A stretch of DNA of 58,824 nt. Source: Burkholderiales bacterium. GTDB lineage: Bacteria > Pseudomonadota > Gammaproteobacteria > Burkholderiales > Burkholderiaceae_D. Below the pieces are notes generated by a model. That model had not been told where the DNA came from and did no database searches. It was given only the letters and a program-made list of their open reading frames with translations. Shown piece after piece: positions 1-8,443 of the stretch. How positions within the stretch are numbered: the first letter of the stretch is position 1; each line of letters begins with the position of its first letter. A program made the position numbers and the translations under genes. The DNA lies in assembly GCA_016177875.1 (NCBI GenBank), contig JACOUL010000019.1:1-58824 (forward strand), given 5' to 3'.

Positions 1-117
1 AGGACAGTGCGCACTTCCATCAAGCGCCCACACTTATCGGCTGTTATTTGTTAAAGAACCAACCCCACTCGCCTTGCGGCTTCGCTGACCAAGCGTTTTG
101 TTCGTCAGCAGCAGAGA
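1..117 (-). other. 5' leader of an rRNA operon with boxA and boxC
   Basis: Reading leftward, positions 60-48 give GGTTCTTTAACAA, very close to the boxA antitermination element (consensus TGCTCTTTAACAA), and 34-27 give AGTGTGGG, like boxC. The sequence around them, with a CCGATAAGTGTGGGCGCTTG stretch, is typical of betaproteobacterial leaders upstream of 16S rRNA. In the family, NusB/NusE bind boxA and make rRNA transcription resist Rho. The 16S gene itself is not in the window. Confidence 0.75.
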
Positions 118-123
118 AATGAG

Positions 124-152
124 ATTATGCGGGATTTGACCGCAACGGTCAA
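124..152 (-). promoter_or_regulatory. rRNA operon promoter (leftward)
   Basis: On the minus strand a -35 box TTGACC (152-147) and a -10 box CATAAT (129-124) are separated by exactly 17 bases, a near-ideal sigma-70 promoter. The -35 hexamer lies inside a perfect palindrome (136-152, 7-base arms, 3-base centre). Downstream come boxA and boxC leader elements, so this most likely drives an rRNA operon whose 16S gene lies left of the window. The boxes are seen directly; the rRNA assignment is inferred from the leader. Confidence 0.75.
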
Positions 153-209
153 CACCCTTTTAGGAATTTTCTTCTCCTACCAGCAATTTTTCACATTAAT
201 AAAAGGCAA

Positions 210-986
210 TTACTCATTCACAAATACAGGAAGACGCTTTTCAAGAAACGCCTGCATGCCTTCTTTTTGATCACGTGTGGCAAAAGTACTGTGGAAGAGT
301 CGTCGCTCGAACTGAAGACCTTCTGCTAGCGGAGTTTCATAAGCCCGGCCAACCGCTTCTTTAATCATGGCCACCATGGGTTGCGACATCGAGGCTATTG
401 TCGCGGCTGCCGCCAGTGATTCGTCAATTAACTTGTCATCAGACACAATGCGCGCAACCAAACCAGCGCGCTCAGCTTCTGCCGCATCCATCATCCGTGC
501 TGTTAAACACATATCCATGGCTTTGGCTTTTGAAATAGCCCGCGGCAAACGTTGCGTACCGCCGGCGCCGGGAATCGTGCCGAGCTTAATTTCGGGCTGC
601 CCAAATTTAGCGCTTTCGGCAGCAATAATGAAATCGCACATCATCGCCAACTCGCAGCCCCCACCTAATGCATATCCCGACACTGCAGCGATAATGGGTT
701 TGCGAATACTACGGATTCGATCCCAGTTATGGGTAATGAAATTACCTTTGAAGGCATCCATGTAACTGAACTGCGCCATAACACCGATATCCGCACCAGC
801 AGCAAAGGCTTTTTCGTTGCCGGTAATCACCATGCATCCGATATTGGGATCAATATCGAATTCGCCTAGCGCAATACCCAATTCATCCATCAGCGCATCA
901 TTGAGGGCATTGAGAGCTTGCGGCCGATTGAGCCGAATTAGGCCAACCTTGCCGTGGGTTTCCACCAAAATATTCGCGTATGCCAT
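210..986 (-). CDS. Enoyl-CoA hydratase (crotonase family)
   Basis: Cytoplasmic enzyme that hydrates trans-2-enoyl-CoA to 3-hydroxyacyl-CoA in fatty-acid or aromatic-acid beta-oxidation. At 258 residues it has normal length for a stand-alone short-chain hydratase. The crotonase oxyanion-hole motif is at 103-113 ([11 protein letters not shown]), and both catalytic glutamates are present: Glu112 and, 20 residues later, Glu132 in [13 protein letters not shown]. The start is supported by a TAGGAGAGGT ribosome-binding site just upstream. It stands alone, divergent from the hemerythrin-like gene, with its 3' end facing the rRNA promoter. The exact acyl chain used (PaaF-like, EchA-like) cannot be told from sequence alone. 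Confidence 0.93.
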   Translation of the reverse strand: MAYANILVETHGKVGLIRLNRPQALNALNDALMDELGIALGEFDIDPNIGCMVITGNEKAFAAGADIGVMAQFSYMDAFKGNFITHNWDRIRSIRKPIIAAVSGYALGGGCELAMMCDFIIAAESAKFGQPEIKLGTIPGAGGTQRLPRAISKAKAMDMCLTARMMDAAEAERAGLVARIVSDDKLIDESLAAAATIASMSQPMVAMIKEAVGRAYETPLAEGLQFERRLFHSTFATRDQKEGMQAFLEKRLPVFVNE

Positions 987-1168
987 GACCTCTCCTAGAC
1001 AAAAATATACCAGCCCGAATTGTAGACGTATGTATTGCCCTGCCTAAGCCTTTGCGCGAGGCTGCAACGACAACTCATACGGCTAACGACATAAGTCTTG
1101 AGGCGCCACAATCCAACACGAGGAAGCCATCAATATCATGAAAGCGTTCCCATCGTGCCCGCCTTCCC

Positions 1169-1564
1169 ATGCCTTTCCATTTCTGGCTATCTAAATTATC
1201 CACAGGAGCATCTTTCCTGGATGCCTTACACCATGATTGCCGGCAAACGCTGTTATTTCTGCCGTATGCAGTCGACCGAGAATTCAAATCCGGATATGAC
1301 ACCTTGATATGCAAGTTCGAACGCACGTTTCGCACCGAAGAACGTTGGATGGAAGAAATGGACTTTCCGGAATTGAGACAACACCGCGAGCAGCATGCAA
1401 GCATGCTGGCCACCCTATATCAGGGACAAACGCAAGTTATGGCGGGCAACTTGCAGTGCGGTCGCGACATCATCGAGAAATTCCTACCGCAATGGCTATT
1501 GCTACACGCATCATCAATGGATGCTTCACTCGCAAGTGAGCTCGCATTCAGCGCGACAGCCTGA
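1169..1564 (+). CDS. Hemerythrin-like domain protein
   Basis: A 131-residue protein that reads as a degenerate hemerythrin four-helix bundle, a fold that binds O2 or NO through a di-iron centre. Visible ligand positions are His21/22 (helix A), Glu57 in FRTEERWM, His72 and His76 (HREQH), His113 and Asp118 (LLHASSMD). The helix-B histidine that normally precedes F-x-x-E-E is Thr53 here, so the iron site may be altered. No in-frame start lies between an upstream stop (1139) and 1169, and no good ribosome-binding site is visible, so the start is uncertain. It is convergent with mltA. Family assignment is by motif pattern only. Confidence 0.6.
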   Translation: MPFHFWLSKLSTGASFLDALHHDCRQTLLFLPYAVDREFKSGYDTLICKFERTFRTEERWMEEMDFPELRQHREQHASMLATLYQGQTQVMAGNLQCGRDIIEKFLPQWLLLHASSMDASLASELAFSATA

Positions 1565-1575
1565 ACGTCGCGGCT

Positions 1576-2745
1576 TTACCACCGCATAGTCGGCGAAACG
1601 ACCATCGTTTTAGGTAGCAAGACCCACATGCGGCCCGATTGTTTCATTCGCCCCGCATTCGCGGCAGCGTCTGAACCAAATCCCCAAAAAAAATCCGCCC
1701 GTAACGCACCGCGTATCGCGCCGCCGGTATCTTGCGCCATCACTAATCTTTGCAGGGGCACATCACTGAGCGGCTGCGTCGTCGCTAAAAATACAGGGGC
1801 GCCCAGAGGTAAATAGCGCGCATCCACGGCAATCGATCGCCGCGCCGTCAATGGCACGCCCAAAGCGCCTTTCGGACCCATTTGCGGGTCGGCCAACTTC
1901 TCTTCTTTGAAAAATACATAACTCGGATTAGCATTCAATAATTCTTGCTGACGTCCGGGGTTGGCCGCAATCCATGCCTTAATACCTTGCATGGATGCCT
2001 GCGACAACGGCATTTCGCCTTTGTCGACCAAATAGCGGCCGATCGATTTATATGGATGGCCATTTTGGTCGGCGTAAGCAACACGCACGGTTTCATTGCT
2101 ATCCGCAAGTTGCACTCGCCCCGATCCTTGCACCTCCAGGAAAAAAGCTTCAATCGGATTATCTACCCACAATAGTTCCTTACCTTCCAGGGCTCCCGAT
2201 TTCTCCAGCTCGGCGCGCGAATAGTACGGCACTACTTTGTTGCCGACGAGGCGTCCGCGCAAACGCATGCCTTTCAATTCAGGATAGAGCGACACCATAT
2301 CGACTATCAGCAAATTTTCCGGCACGCGATACAAAGGTGTTTGAAAAGGGCCGCCGCGCGTGCGGGCACCACGCAGCAAGGGCTCGTAATAACCGGTGAT
2401 CAAGCCCTGTTCCGAAGAGTCGGTGTTGACGATTTGATGCGGTGTGAAATAGGTTTCGAAAAAACGGCGTGCAGCGCCGTCGTTTGCGACATTTACATTG
2501 CGCGCCAAAGTACAGACTTCTTTCCAGTCGGCTTTTCTTACCAAGACATCACACGAAGCCATGAAGGCGGGCCAAGCTTCGCGCAAATCGTCCTGTGCCC
2601 AACCCGATACTGCCTCAAACGTAGATGCCCTGAGAATCTCTGCCGGCTTGAGCGGCGGCTTTGTCTCCGGCACGGTGGTACAGGCGAACATCCCGAGCAC
2701 GACGCAACAAGCGGAAACGAGTAAACTAAAACGATTCAATCTCAT
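1576..2745 (-). CDS. mltA: Membrane-bound lytic murein transglycosylase A
   Basis: Outer-membrane lipoprotein that cleaves the MurNAc-GlcNAc bond of peptidoglycan with formation of 1,6-anhydro-MurNAc. The 389 residues begin with a lipoprotein-like signal whose probable lipidated cysteine is Cys22, followed by the MltA barrel and a C-terminal 3D (DPBB) domain. The 3D domain carries the diagnostic AQDTGGAIRGALRADFFWG stretch, including the Asp used for catalysis in the family. The lipobox (MFAC) is imperfect at -3. Its start lies only 12 bases from the start of a divergent small membrane protein, so promoters must overlap. Confidence 0.92.
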   Translation of the reverse strand: MRLNRFSLLVSACCVVLGMFACTTVPETKPPLKPAEILRASTFEAVSGWAQDDLREAWPAFMASCDVLVRKADWKEVCTLARNVNVANDGAARRFFETYFTPHQIVNTDSSEQGLITGYYEPLLRGARTRGGPFQTPLYRVPENLLIVDMVSLYPELKGMRLRGRLVGNKVVPYYSRAELEKSGALEGKELLWVDNPIEAFFLEVQGSGRVQLADSNETVRVAYADQNGHPYKSIGRYLVDKGEMPLSQASMQGIKAWIAANPGRQQELLNANPSYVFFKEEKLADPQMGPKGALGVPLTARRSIAVDARYLPLGAPVFLATTQPLSDVPLQRLVMAQDTGGAIRGALRADFFWGFGSDAAANAGRMKQSGRMWVLLPKTMVVSPTMRW

Positions 2746-2757
2746 ATGGATTAGATT

Positions 2758-2904
2758 ATGTGGCTGATCATGCTGGAGGCTGGGGTAGCCTTGTTCTTAC
2801 TGGTATTTATCGTGTGGTGGACCATGTTCTCCGGCGGCCAGCAAAACCCGCCTCAGAATAGCTCACCAACATCGAAGCAAGAAAATAACGATGCATCTCA
2901 ATGA
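2758..2904 (+). CDS. Small single-pass membrane protein, 48 aa
   Basis: An open frame of 48 codons begins with a single hydrophobic helix (residues 1-24, with VALFLLVFIVWW in its core) and continues with a polar Pro/Gln/Asn/Ser-rich tail. This is the layout of a small inner-membrane protein with one helix and a short soluble tail. It fills the gap between mltA and apaG, and its stop overlaps the apaG stop convergently by 7 bases. No strong ribosome-binding site is visible and no family is recognised. The tight fit and the composition make it likely to be real, but it is unproven. Confidence 0.5.
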   Translation: MWLIMLEAGVALFLLVFIVWWTMFSGGQQNPPQNSSPTSKQENNDASQ

Positions 2905-3272
2905 AGCGTGCGGGGCAGCGACAATACGAACTCGGGAATTTTAGCAACGAACTGCTCCCCATCTTCGGCAACGCAAAAATATTCGCCGGCCATGGAGCCG
3001 TGCGGTGTTTTAAGGGTGCATCCGCTGGTGTATTCAAATTGCTCCCCAGGCTGCAGCAGCGGCTGCTGGCCCACCACACCCAAGCCGCGAACTTCTTCGA
3101 TGTGATTGGTGGCGTCCGTAATGACCCAATGCCGCGAGATGAGCTGAGCGGCAACTTGACCTGTGTTTTTAATCGTAACCGCGTACGCGAACACAAACTT
3201 GGATCGCCCGGGATCGGACTGCTCCGCCTGATATTGGGTTCGCACAGAAACGGTGAATTCGTACGCTGCCAT
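2898..3272 (-). CDS. apaG: ApaG family protein
   Basis: A 124-residue ApaG-domain protein with an immunoglobulin/fibronectin-like beta fold. The characteristic blocks are visible: YAVTIKNTG, SRHWVITDA, EVRGLGVVGQQP and the GxMxGxYxC-type segment GSMAGEYFCV. The molecular role is not settled; mutants in other bacteria affect Co2+ resistance and Ap4A-related phenotypes, and the fold suggests protein binding. It is divergent from rpe, with about 115 bases between the starts. Length matches the family. Confidence 0.92.
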   Translation of the reverse strand: MAAYEFTVSVRTQYQAEQSDPGRSKFVFAYAVTIKNTGQVAAQLISRHWVITDATNHIEEVRGLGVVGQQPLLQPGEQFEYTSGCTLKTPHGSMAGEYFCVAEDGEQFVAKIPEFVLSLPRTLH

Positions 3273-3386
3273 AGCTTCCTCTTATTATTGCCGATACGAT
3301 AAAAATTCATTGCAACCCAAAACTTCCAGGGAGGCAAGGACTTAGCGCAAGCCGAGCGGGTAAAATAACGCACCCTGTTCAAGACC

Positions 3387-4058
3387 ATGATTATGCCAAC
3401 TTATCGCATTGCCCCCAGCATTTTGTCCGCAGACTTTGCCAGCCTAGGCGAGGAAGTGCGCAATGTCGTGGCCTCCGGCGCCGACATTATTCATTTTGAT
3501 GTAATGGATAACCATTACGTTCCCAATCTCACCATCGGCCCGCTGGTCTGCCAGGCGATTCGGCCGCACGTGCAAGTGCCGATCGACGTGCATCTGATGG
3601 TCAAGCCGGTGGACCGCATCATTCCCGACTTTGCCAAAGCGGGCGCCAATATCATCACCTTCCATCCGGAAGCGTCCGAGCATATCGATCGTTCGCTGCA
3701 ACTGATCCGCGATCATGGCTGCAAGGCTGGCCTGGTATTCAATCCGGCGACGCCACTGCACTATCTCGAACACGTGATGGACAAGCTAGACATTATCTTG
3801 ATCATGTCGGTCAATCCAGGCTTCGGCGGCCAATCCTTCATTCCGGAAGCGTTGAAGAAAGTCGCTGCCGCACGCAAGATGATCGATGCGTCAGGTCGCG
3901 ACATCATGCTGGAAGTCGACGGCGGCATCAAGGTCGACAATATCGCCGAAGTCGCTCGCGCCGGCGCAGACACATTCGTCGCAGGCTCGGCCATTTTCGG
4001 CAAACCGGATTACAAAGCGGTGATCGACGCAATGCGCAAGGAACTTGCCAGCGCATGA
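3387..4058 (+). CDS. rpe: Ribulose-phosphate 3-epimerase
   Basis: Interconverts D-ribulose 5-phosphate and D-xylulose 5-phosphate in the pentose phosphate pathway. The 223-residue TIM barrel shows APSILSADF at the N terminus, the metal/catalytic segments [12 protein letters not shown] and [16 protein letters not shown], and the phosphate-binding EVDGGI near the C terminus. The ATG at 3387 or the one at 3393 (MPTYRIAPS, as in relatives) may be the start; neither has a clear ribosome-binding site. The stop overlaps the gph start by 4 bases, so translation is coupled. It opens the rpe-gph-trp gene string. Confidence 0.96.
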   Translation: MIMPTYRIAPSILSADFASLGEEVRNVVASGADIIHFDVMDNHYVPNLTIGPLVCQAIRPHVQVPIDVHLMVKPVDRIIPDFAKAGANIITFHPEASEHIDRSLQLIRDHGCKAGLVFNPATPLHYLEHVMDKLDIILIMSVNPGFGGQSFIPEALKKVAAARKMIDASGRDIMLEVDGGIKVDNIAEVARAGADTFVAGSAIFGKPDYKAVIDAMRKELASA

Positions 4059-4747
4059 ACGCGCCGCTCCCCGCACTTCTTACCGGCATACGCGCTGCCA
4101 TCATCGATTTGGATGGCACCATGGTCGATACCGCACCGGATTTTCACGTCGCGATCAACCACGTGCGCGCCGACCTGGACCTGGCACCGCTCGATATCGA
4201 AACGATTAAAAAATTCGTCGGCAAGGGAACGGAAAACCTGATCCGCCGCGTATTGGCCGTGGATTTCACTTCCGACCAAGCGGACGCGCATTTTCCGGCG
4301 GCGCTCGCTTCTTACCAGCGCCACTACCATGTTGCCAACGGCACTTATAGTGCACTGTATCCCGACGTGCAGGAAGGCTTGGTTGCACTTCAGGAAAAAG
4401 GCTTGCGTTTAGCCTGCGTCACCAACAAACCAATCGCGTATGCTTTGCCCTTACTGGAAAAAATGGGCCTGAAATCCTACTTCGAGCTTGTTTATGGCGG
4501 CGATTCGTTTGCCAAAAAAAAGCCGGACCCCGAGCCGCTCCTGCAAGTCTGCGCCGATTTTGCCCTGCAGCCCCGGCATGTTGTGGCGATCGGCGACTCT
4601 TCCAATGATGCACAAGCCGCAAGAGCTGCCGGCTGCCGCGTCTTGAACGTGCCCTATGGCTACAACCACGGCCAGCCTATACAAAACGTCGATTCGGATG
4701 GTATAGTTTCCACGCTGCTTGACGCAGCGCTGTGCATATCCGCCTAA
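4055..4747 (+). CDS. gph: Phosphoglycolate phosphatase
   Basis: HAD-superfamily phosphatase of 230 residues that removes 2-phosphoglycolate arising from DNA 3'-end repair. Motif I is DLDGTMVDT with nucleophile Asp18 and general acid Asp20; a conserved Lys/Pro block (KKKPDPEPL) and motif [16 protein letters not shown] follow. It is translationally coupled to rpe. The rpe-gph-trpE order is common in Burkholderiales, and gph probably shares a transcript with rpe. Its 3' end contains a possible promoter for the trp leader. Confidence 0.94.
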   Translation: MNAPLPALLTGIRAAIIDLDGTMVDTAPDFHVAINHVRADLDLAPLDIETIKKFVGKGTENLIRRVLAVDFTSDQADAHFPAALASYQRHYHVANGTYSALYPDVQEGLVALQEKGLRLACVTNKPIAYALPLLEKMGLKSYFELVYGGDSFAKKKPDPEPLLQVCADFALQPRHVVAIGDSSNDAQAARAAGCRVLNVPYGYNHGQPIQNVDSDGIVSTLLDAALCISA

Positions 4748-4748
4748 T
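4719..4748 (+). promoter_or_regulatory. Possible trp promoter at the end of gph
   Basis: TTGACG (4719-4724) and CCTAAT (4743-4748) are spaced by 18 bases and could form a sigma-70 promoter for the trp genes. Transcription would start close to 4755, leaving almost no untranslated leader before the ATG of the Trp-rich peptide at 4758. An alternative -10 (TATAGT, 4702-4707) lacks a good -35, and a TACAAT at 4927-4932 just before trpE also lacks one. The assignment is tentative. Confidence 0.3.
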
Positions 4749-4757
4749 CCAAATAGT

Positions 4758-4844
4758 ATGTTTCTCGACAAAAAACGTGAAATCGCATCGCCTGGGACCT
4801 TCGAGGCCTGGCTGTGGCGACGCTGGCAATCCTGGTCTGTCTGA
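4758..4844 (+). CDS. trpL: Candidate Trp leader peptide, 28 aa
   Basis: A 28-codon frame between gph and trpE encodes a peptide with four Trp codons in its last 11 codons (AWLWRRWQSWSV, then stop). Leader peptides rich in the end-product amino acid just before a biosynthetic operon are the hallmark of ribosome-mediated attenuation. A segment within the Trp codons (4815-4822, TGGCGACG) can pair with CGCCGCC further down (4851-4857), and a run of six T lies at 4883-4888. However, the hairpin just before that T run is weak by eye (GCCG...CGGC, about 4 pairs), and no good ribosome-binding site precedes the ATG. Confidence 0.5.
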   Translation: MFLDKKREIASPGTFEAWLWRRWQSWSV

Positions 4845-4949
4845 CATGATCGCCGCCGGCCGCCTTTGCGTATTCGGCAACGTTTTTTGAAACACCCACT
4901 TGCGCTATTGCTGATCCGTTCTGCTCTACAATAGCGCCCGGAGAGAAAC

Positions 4950-6446
4950 ATGACTGAACTCGAATTCAAATCGCTGGCCACGCAAGGCTATAATCGCATT
5001 CCGCTGATCGCCGAAGCATTTGCCGATCTGGAAACCCCGCTGACGCTTTATCTCAAACTCGCCCAGACGCAAAACGCCGGCAAGAACACTTTCTTGCTTG
5101 AATCGGTCGTAGGCGGCGAACGCTTCGGCCGCTATTCCTTCATCGGCTTGCCCGCCTCCACTCAAATTCGCAGCTTCGGCAATAAGATTGAAGTGCTGAA
5201 GAATGGCGATGTCGTAGAAAGCGCAGAAGGCAATCCGCTCGATTTCATTGCCGAATTCCAGGAACGCTACAAAGTTGCGATCAGCCCCGGTATGCCGCGT
5301 TTCTGCGGCGGTTTGGCGGGCTATTTTGGTTATGACGCCGTTCGGCACATTGAAAAACGCTTGGCGCATTCCACGCCGCCGGATGATCTTGGGTTACCCG
5401 AGATTCAATTGCTGCTGACGGAAGAACTGGCGGTGATCGATAACCTGTCGGGCAAACTCTATTTAATCGTTTATACCGATCCCAGCCAGCCGGAAGCCTA
5501 CGCCAAGGCGCGCCAACGCTTGAAGGATTTACGTGGCATGTTGCATCGCGCGGTCAATGTACCTGTAGCCTCCGCGTCAGTGCGTACCGAATCGATTCGC
5601 GAATTTGCACGCGAAGATTTTTTGAAGGCAGTGGTCAAGGCTAAGGAATACATCATGGCGGGCGACTTGATGCAGGTACAAGTCGGCCAACGCATCAAGA
5701 AGCCTTATGTGGATTCGCCGCTGTCGTTGTATCGCGCGCTGCGTTCCTTGAATCCGTCGCCTTACATGTACTTCTACAATTTCGGCGACATGCATATCGT
5801 CGGCGCATCGCCGGAGATTTTAGTGCGCAACGAAACCACTCCGGACGGCAAAAAGAAGGTCACGATCCGTCCGCTTGCCGGCACGCGTCCGCGCGGCTCC
5901 ACGCCGGAACAAGATCAGCAATTAGCGAAAGAACTGTTAGCCGACCCGAAAGAAATTGCCGAACACGTAATGCTGATCGACTTGGCACGCAACGATATTG
6001 GCCGCATCGCCGAAATCGGCAGCGTGAAAGTCACCGACAAATTCGTCATCGAAAAATACTCCCATGTGCAGCACATCGTGTCGAATGTCGAAGGAACGCT
6101 CAAACCCAACATGTCGAATCTGGATGTATTGAAAGCCACCTTCCCCGCCGGCACGCTGTCGGGCGCACCGAAAGTCCGCGCCATGGAATTGATCGATGAA
6201 TTGGAGCCGGTCAAACGCGGCATTTACGGCGGCGCCTGTGGCTATCTGTCGTTCGGCGGCGAGATGGATTTGGCGATCGCAATCCGCACCGGCGTGATCA
6301 AGGACGGCGTGCTGTATGCTCAAGCCGCCGCCGGCGTCGTCGCCGATTCGGTGCCGGAAATGGAATGGCAGGAAACCGAAAACAAAGCGCGCGCCGTATT
6401 GCGCGCAGCCGAACAAGTGCAAGACGGACTGGATGGGGAGATCTGA
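4950..6446 (+). CDS. trpE: Anthranilate synthase component I
   Basis: Converts chorismate to anthranilate using ammonia supplied by TrpG; first step of tryptophan synthesis, cytoplasmic. At 498 residues it has normal length. The N-terminal half carries the feedback-inhibition motif LLES (in [19 protein letters not shown]), and the chorismate-binding half shows [47 protein letters not shown] and RTGVIKDG, all typical of TrpE rather than PabB. A GGAGAG ribosome-binding site sits 4-9 bases before the ATG. The trpG start follows its stop after one base. Confidence 0.97.
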   Translation: MTELEFKSLATQGYNRIPLIAEAFADLETPLTLYLKLAQTQNAGKNTFLLESVVGGERFGRYSFIGLPASTQIRSFGNKIEVLKNGDVVESAEGNPLDFIAEFQERYKVAISPGMPRFCGGLAGYFGYDAVRHIEKRLAHSTPPDDLGLPEIQLLLTEELAVIDNLSGKLYLIVYTDPSQPEAYAKARQRLKDLRGMLHRAVNVPVASASVRTESIREFAREDFLKAVVKAKEYIMAGDLMQVQVGQRIKKPYVDSPLSLYRALRSLNPSPYMYFYNFGDMHIVGASPEILVRNETTPDGKKKVTIRPLAGTRPRGSTPEQDQQLAKELLADPKEIAEHVMLIDLARNDIGRIAEIGSVKVTDKFVIEKYSHVQHIVSNVEGTLKPNMSNLDVLKATFPAGTLSGAPKVRAMELIDELEPVKRGIYGGACGYLSFGGEMDLAIAIRTGVIKDGVLYAQAAAGVVADSVPEMEWQETENKARAVLRAAEQVQDGLDGEI

Positions 6447-6447
6447 C

Positions 6448-7011
6448 ATGCTACTCATGATCGATAACTACGACTCCTTCACCTACAACCTGGTCCAGTA
6501 CTTCGGCGAACTCGGTGAAGATGTGCGCACCTTCCGCAACGATGAAATCACGCTGGAAGAAATCGAGAAGTTAAACCCCGAGCGCATTTGCATTTCACCT
6601 GGACCTTGCACGCCGCATGAAGCGGGCGTATCCGTGCCGCTGTTACAGCAATTTGCCGGCAAGATGCCGATTCTCGGCGTATGTCTCGGTCACCAAAGTA
6701 TCGGTGCGGCATTCGGCGGCAAGGTCGTACGTGCCAAGCAAGTCATGCACGGCAAGACTTCGATGATCGAGCACAGCGGTGTGGGCGTGTTCAAAGATTT
6801 GCCTAGTCCCTACACCATTATTCGCTATCACTCGCTCGCGATCGAACGCGCGTCACTGCCGGCGTGTCTGGAAGTCACGGCGTGGACGCAAGACGGTGAA
6901 ATCATGGGCGTACGTCACAAGGAATTCAATATTCAAGGCGTGCAATTCCATCCGGAGTCGATTTTGTCCGAACACGGACATGCGCTGCTGAAAAACTTCC
7001 TGGAATCGTAA
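6448..7011 (+). CDS. trpG: Anthranilate synthase component II (glutamine amidotransferase)
   Basis: Class I glutamine amidotransferase, 187 residues, that releases ammonia from glutamine for TrpE. The nucleophile is Cys79 in [10 protein letters not shown]; the His-Glu pair is in [13 protein letters not shown]. The chosen ATG (6448) is one base after the trpE stop and has a GGGGAGA ribosome-binding site inside the end of trpE; a longer frame upstream merely overlaps trpE. The protein begins with [12 protein letters not shown], the standard TrpG/PabA start. It may also serve folate synthesis if no separate pabA exists. Confidence 0.96.
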   Translation: MLLMIDNYDSFTYNLVQYFGELGEDVRTFRNDEITLEEIEKLNPERICISPGPCTPHEAGVSVPLLQQFAGKMPILGVCLGHQSIGAAFGGKVVRAKQVMHGKTSMIEHSGVGVFKDLPSPYTIIRYHSLAIERASLPACLEVTAWTQDGEIMGVRHKEFNIQGVQFHPESILSEHGHALLKNFLES

Positions 7012-7379
7012 TGCGCTTCTGCTTCTTATTCCTTGCCCTTGCCATGATCGCGATAGGCGCTGCTCATGCCGGCGCATTAGAGGCTTGCCGGGAAAAAGAA
7101 AAGGAAAACGACGCCATTCGCTCCTGCGTACGTGCCGAGCGCGTGCAAAGCATTAACCGGCTGCGCAAGGCGAGCGAAGCGGCGCAACGGGCAGTTTTGA
7201 CCAAGGCGCAAGAGAGCGGGCGCAAATCCCTCTTGCGCGAATACCGCACGACACAAGCCCGCCATGTACGCGAACGCAGTGCAAGTTGCCGCAAGCTCGA
7301 AAACGGCCTCGAACAAGTCGCGTGCGAAGCGAATATGAATTATGCGCAAGTCGAAAAGCTTACGCGCTTCATCGAATAA
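7011..7379 (+). CDS. Small secreted Cys-containing protein, LprI-like
   Basis: A 122-residue protein with a clear signal peptide (residues 1-19, ending AAHA) and a charged helical mature part. Four mature-part cysteines (EACREK, RSCVR, ASCRK, VACEA) could form two disulfides. The C-terminal pattern of a Tyr/Arg helix, then Cys, about 12 residues, Cys and a final Leu-rich helix resembles the LprI / DUF1311 family of lysozyme-inhibitor-like proteins, but the match is weak and the function unknown. Its ATG shares one base with the trpG stop, so it is translated with the trp operon, where a periplasmic protein is not expected. Confidence 0.75.
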   Translation: MRFCFLFLALAMIAIGAAHAGALEACREKEKENDAIRSCVRAERVQSINRLRKASEAAQRAVLTKAQESGRKSLLREYRTTQARHVRERSASCRKLENGLEQVACEANMNYAQVEKLTRFIE

Positions 7380-7408
7380 CATACGCAGCTTTACAGAGGA
7401 GCCAAGCC

Positions 7409-8443
7409 ATGCCGATCACTCCACAAGAAGCGCTATTGCGCTGCATCGATCACCGCGAAATCTTTCACGATGAGATGCTATCCCTATTCCGTAAGATCAT
7501 GGGCGGTGAAATGTCGCCGGTGATGATTGCAGCGCTGACCATGGGATTGCGCGTCAAGAAAGAAACCATCGGTGAAGTCGCGGCAGCTGCACAAGTCATG
7601 CGTGAATTCGCCACCAAGGTCAACGTTGCCGATACGAGCAATTTACTGGATATCGTCGGCACCGGCGGTGACGGTGCCCACACTTTTAATATTTCAACAG
7701 CGTCGATGTTTGTCGCCGCCGCTTCGGGCGCGCGCGTTGCCAAGCATGGCGGACGCAGCGTTTCTTCCTCTTCGGGCAGTGCCGACGTGCTGGAAGCATT
7801 GGGCGTCAACATCAATTTAAAGCCCGAGCAGGTGGCGCAATCGATCACCGAAACCGGCGTCGGATTTATGTTCGCACCCAACCATCACGCTGCGATGAAA
7901 CATGCGGCGCCGGTACGCAAAGAACTGGGCGTACGCACTATTTTCAATATTCTCGGCCCCTTGACCAATCCGGCCGGCGCCCCGAATATTTTGATGGGCG
8001 TGTTTCATCAGGATCTGGTCGGGATTCAAGTGCGCGTACTGCAGCGCTTGGGCGCACAACGCGCAATCGTGGTTTGGGGACGCGACAATATGGATGAAGT
8101 GTCGCTCGGCGCTTCGACCATGGTGGGTGAATTGGTCAACGGCGAAATCCGCGAATACGATGTGCATCCGGAAGATTTCGGCTTGCAGATGGTGGCCAGC
8201 CGCAATTTGAAAGTAGCCGGCGCTGCAGAATCGAAGGAAAAGATTTTCGAAGCGCTCGACAACAAACCGGGACCGGCGCGCGAAATCGTTGCGCTTAACG
8301 CCGGTACTGCGCTTTACGCGGCCGGCATTGCCCCGACGATCGGCGACGGCATCACGCGTGCGCGCGAAGCGATGGCCTCCGGCGCGGCGCGCGCCAAGCT
8401 TGAACAATTCGTGAAGATCACGCAGCAATTGGGCAGTGCGTAA
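7409..8443 (+). CDS. trpD: Anthranilate phosphoribosyltransferase
   Basis: Transfers phosphoribosyl from PRPP to anthranilate, second step of tryptophan synthesis. The 344-residue protein shows the PRPP-binding [14 protein letters not shown] motif, the [24 protein letters not shown] block (KHGNR in many relatives) and [28 protein letters not shown]. The ATG at 7409 has an AGAGGA ribosome-binding site 9-15 bases upstream; a longer frame reaching back into the preceding gene is unlikely. The 3' end overlaps trpC by one base. Part of the trpEG-x-DC operon. Confidence 0.96.
   Translation: MPITPQEALLRCIDHREIFHDEMLSLFRKIMGGEMSPVMIAALTMGLRVKKETIGEVAAAAQVMREFATKVNVADTSNLLDIVGTGGDGAHTFNISTASMFVAAASGARVAKHGGRSVSSSSGSADVLEALGVNINLKPEQVAQSITETGVGFMFAPNHHAAMKHAAPVRKELGVRTIFNILGPLTNPAGAPNILMGVFHQDLVGIQVRVLQRLGAQRAIVVWGRDNMDEVSLGASTMVGELVNGEIREYDVHPEDFGLQMVASRNLKVAGAAESKEKIFEALDNKPGPAREIVALNAGTALYAAGIAPTIGDGITRAREAMASGAARAKLEQFVKITQQLGSA

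Noticed and set aside
4883..4888. Six-T run before trpE as a full intrinsic terminator
   Set aside because: The stem directly before it has only about four pairs by eye, so I did not list it as a terminator; it is mentioned only as part of the attenuation candidate.
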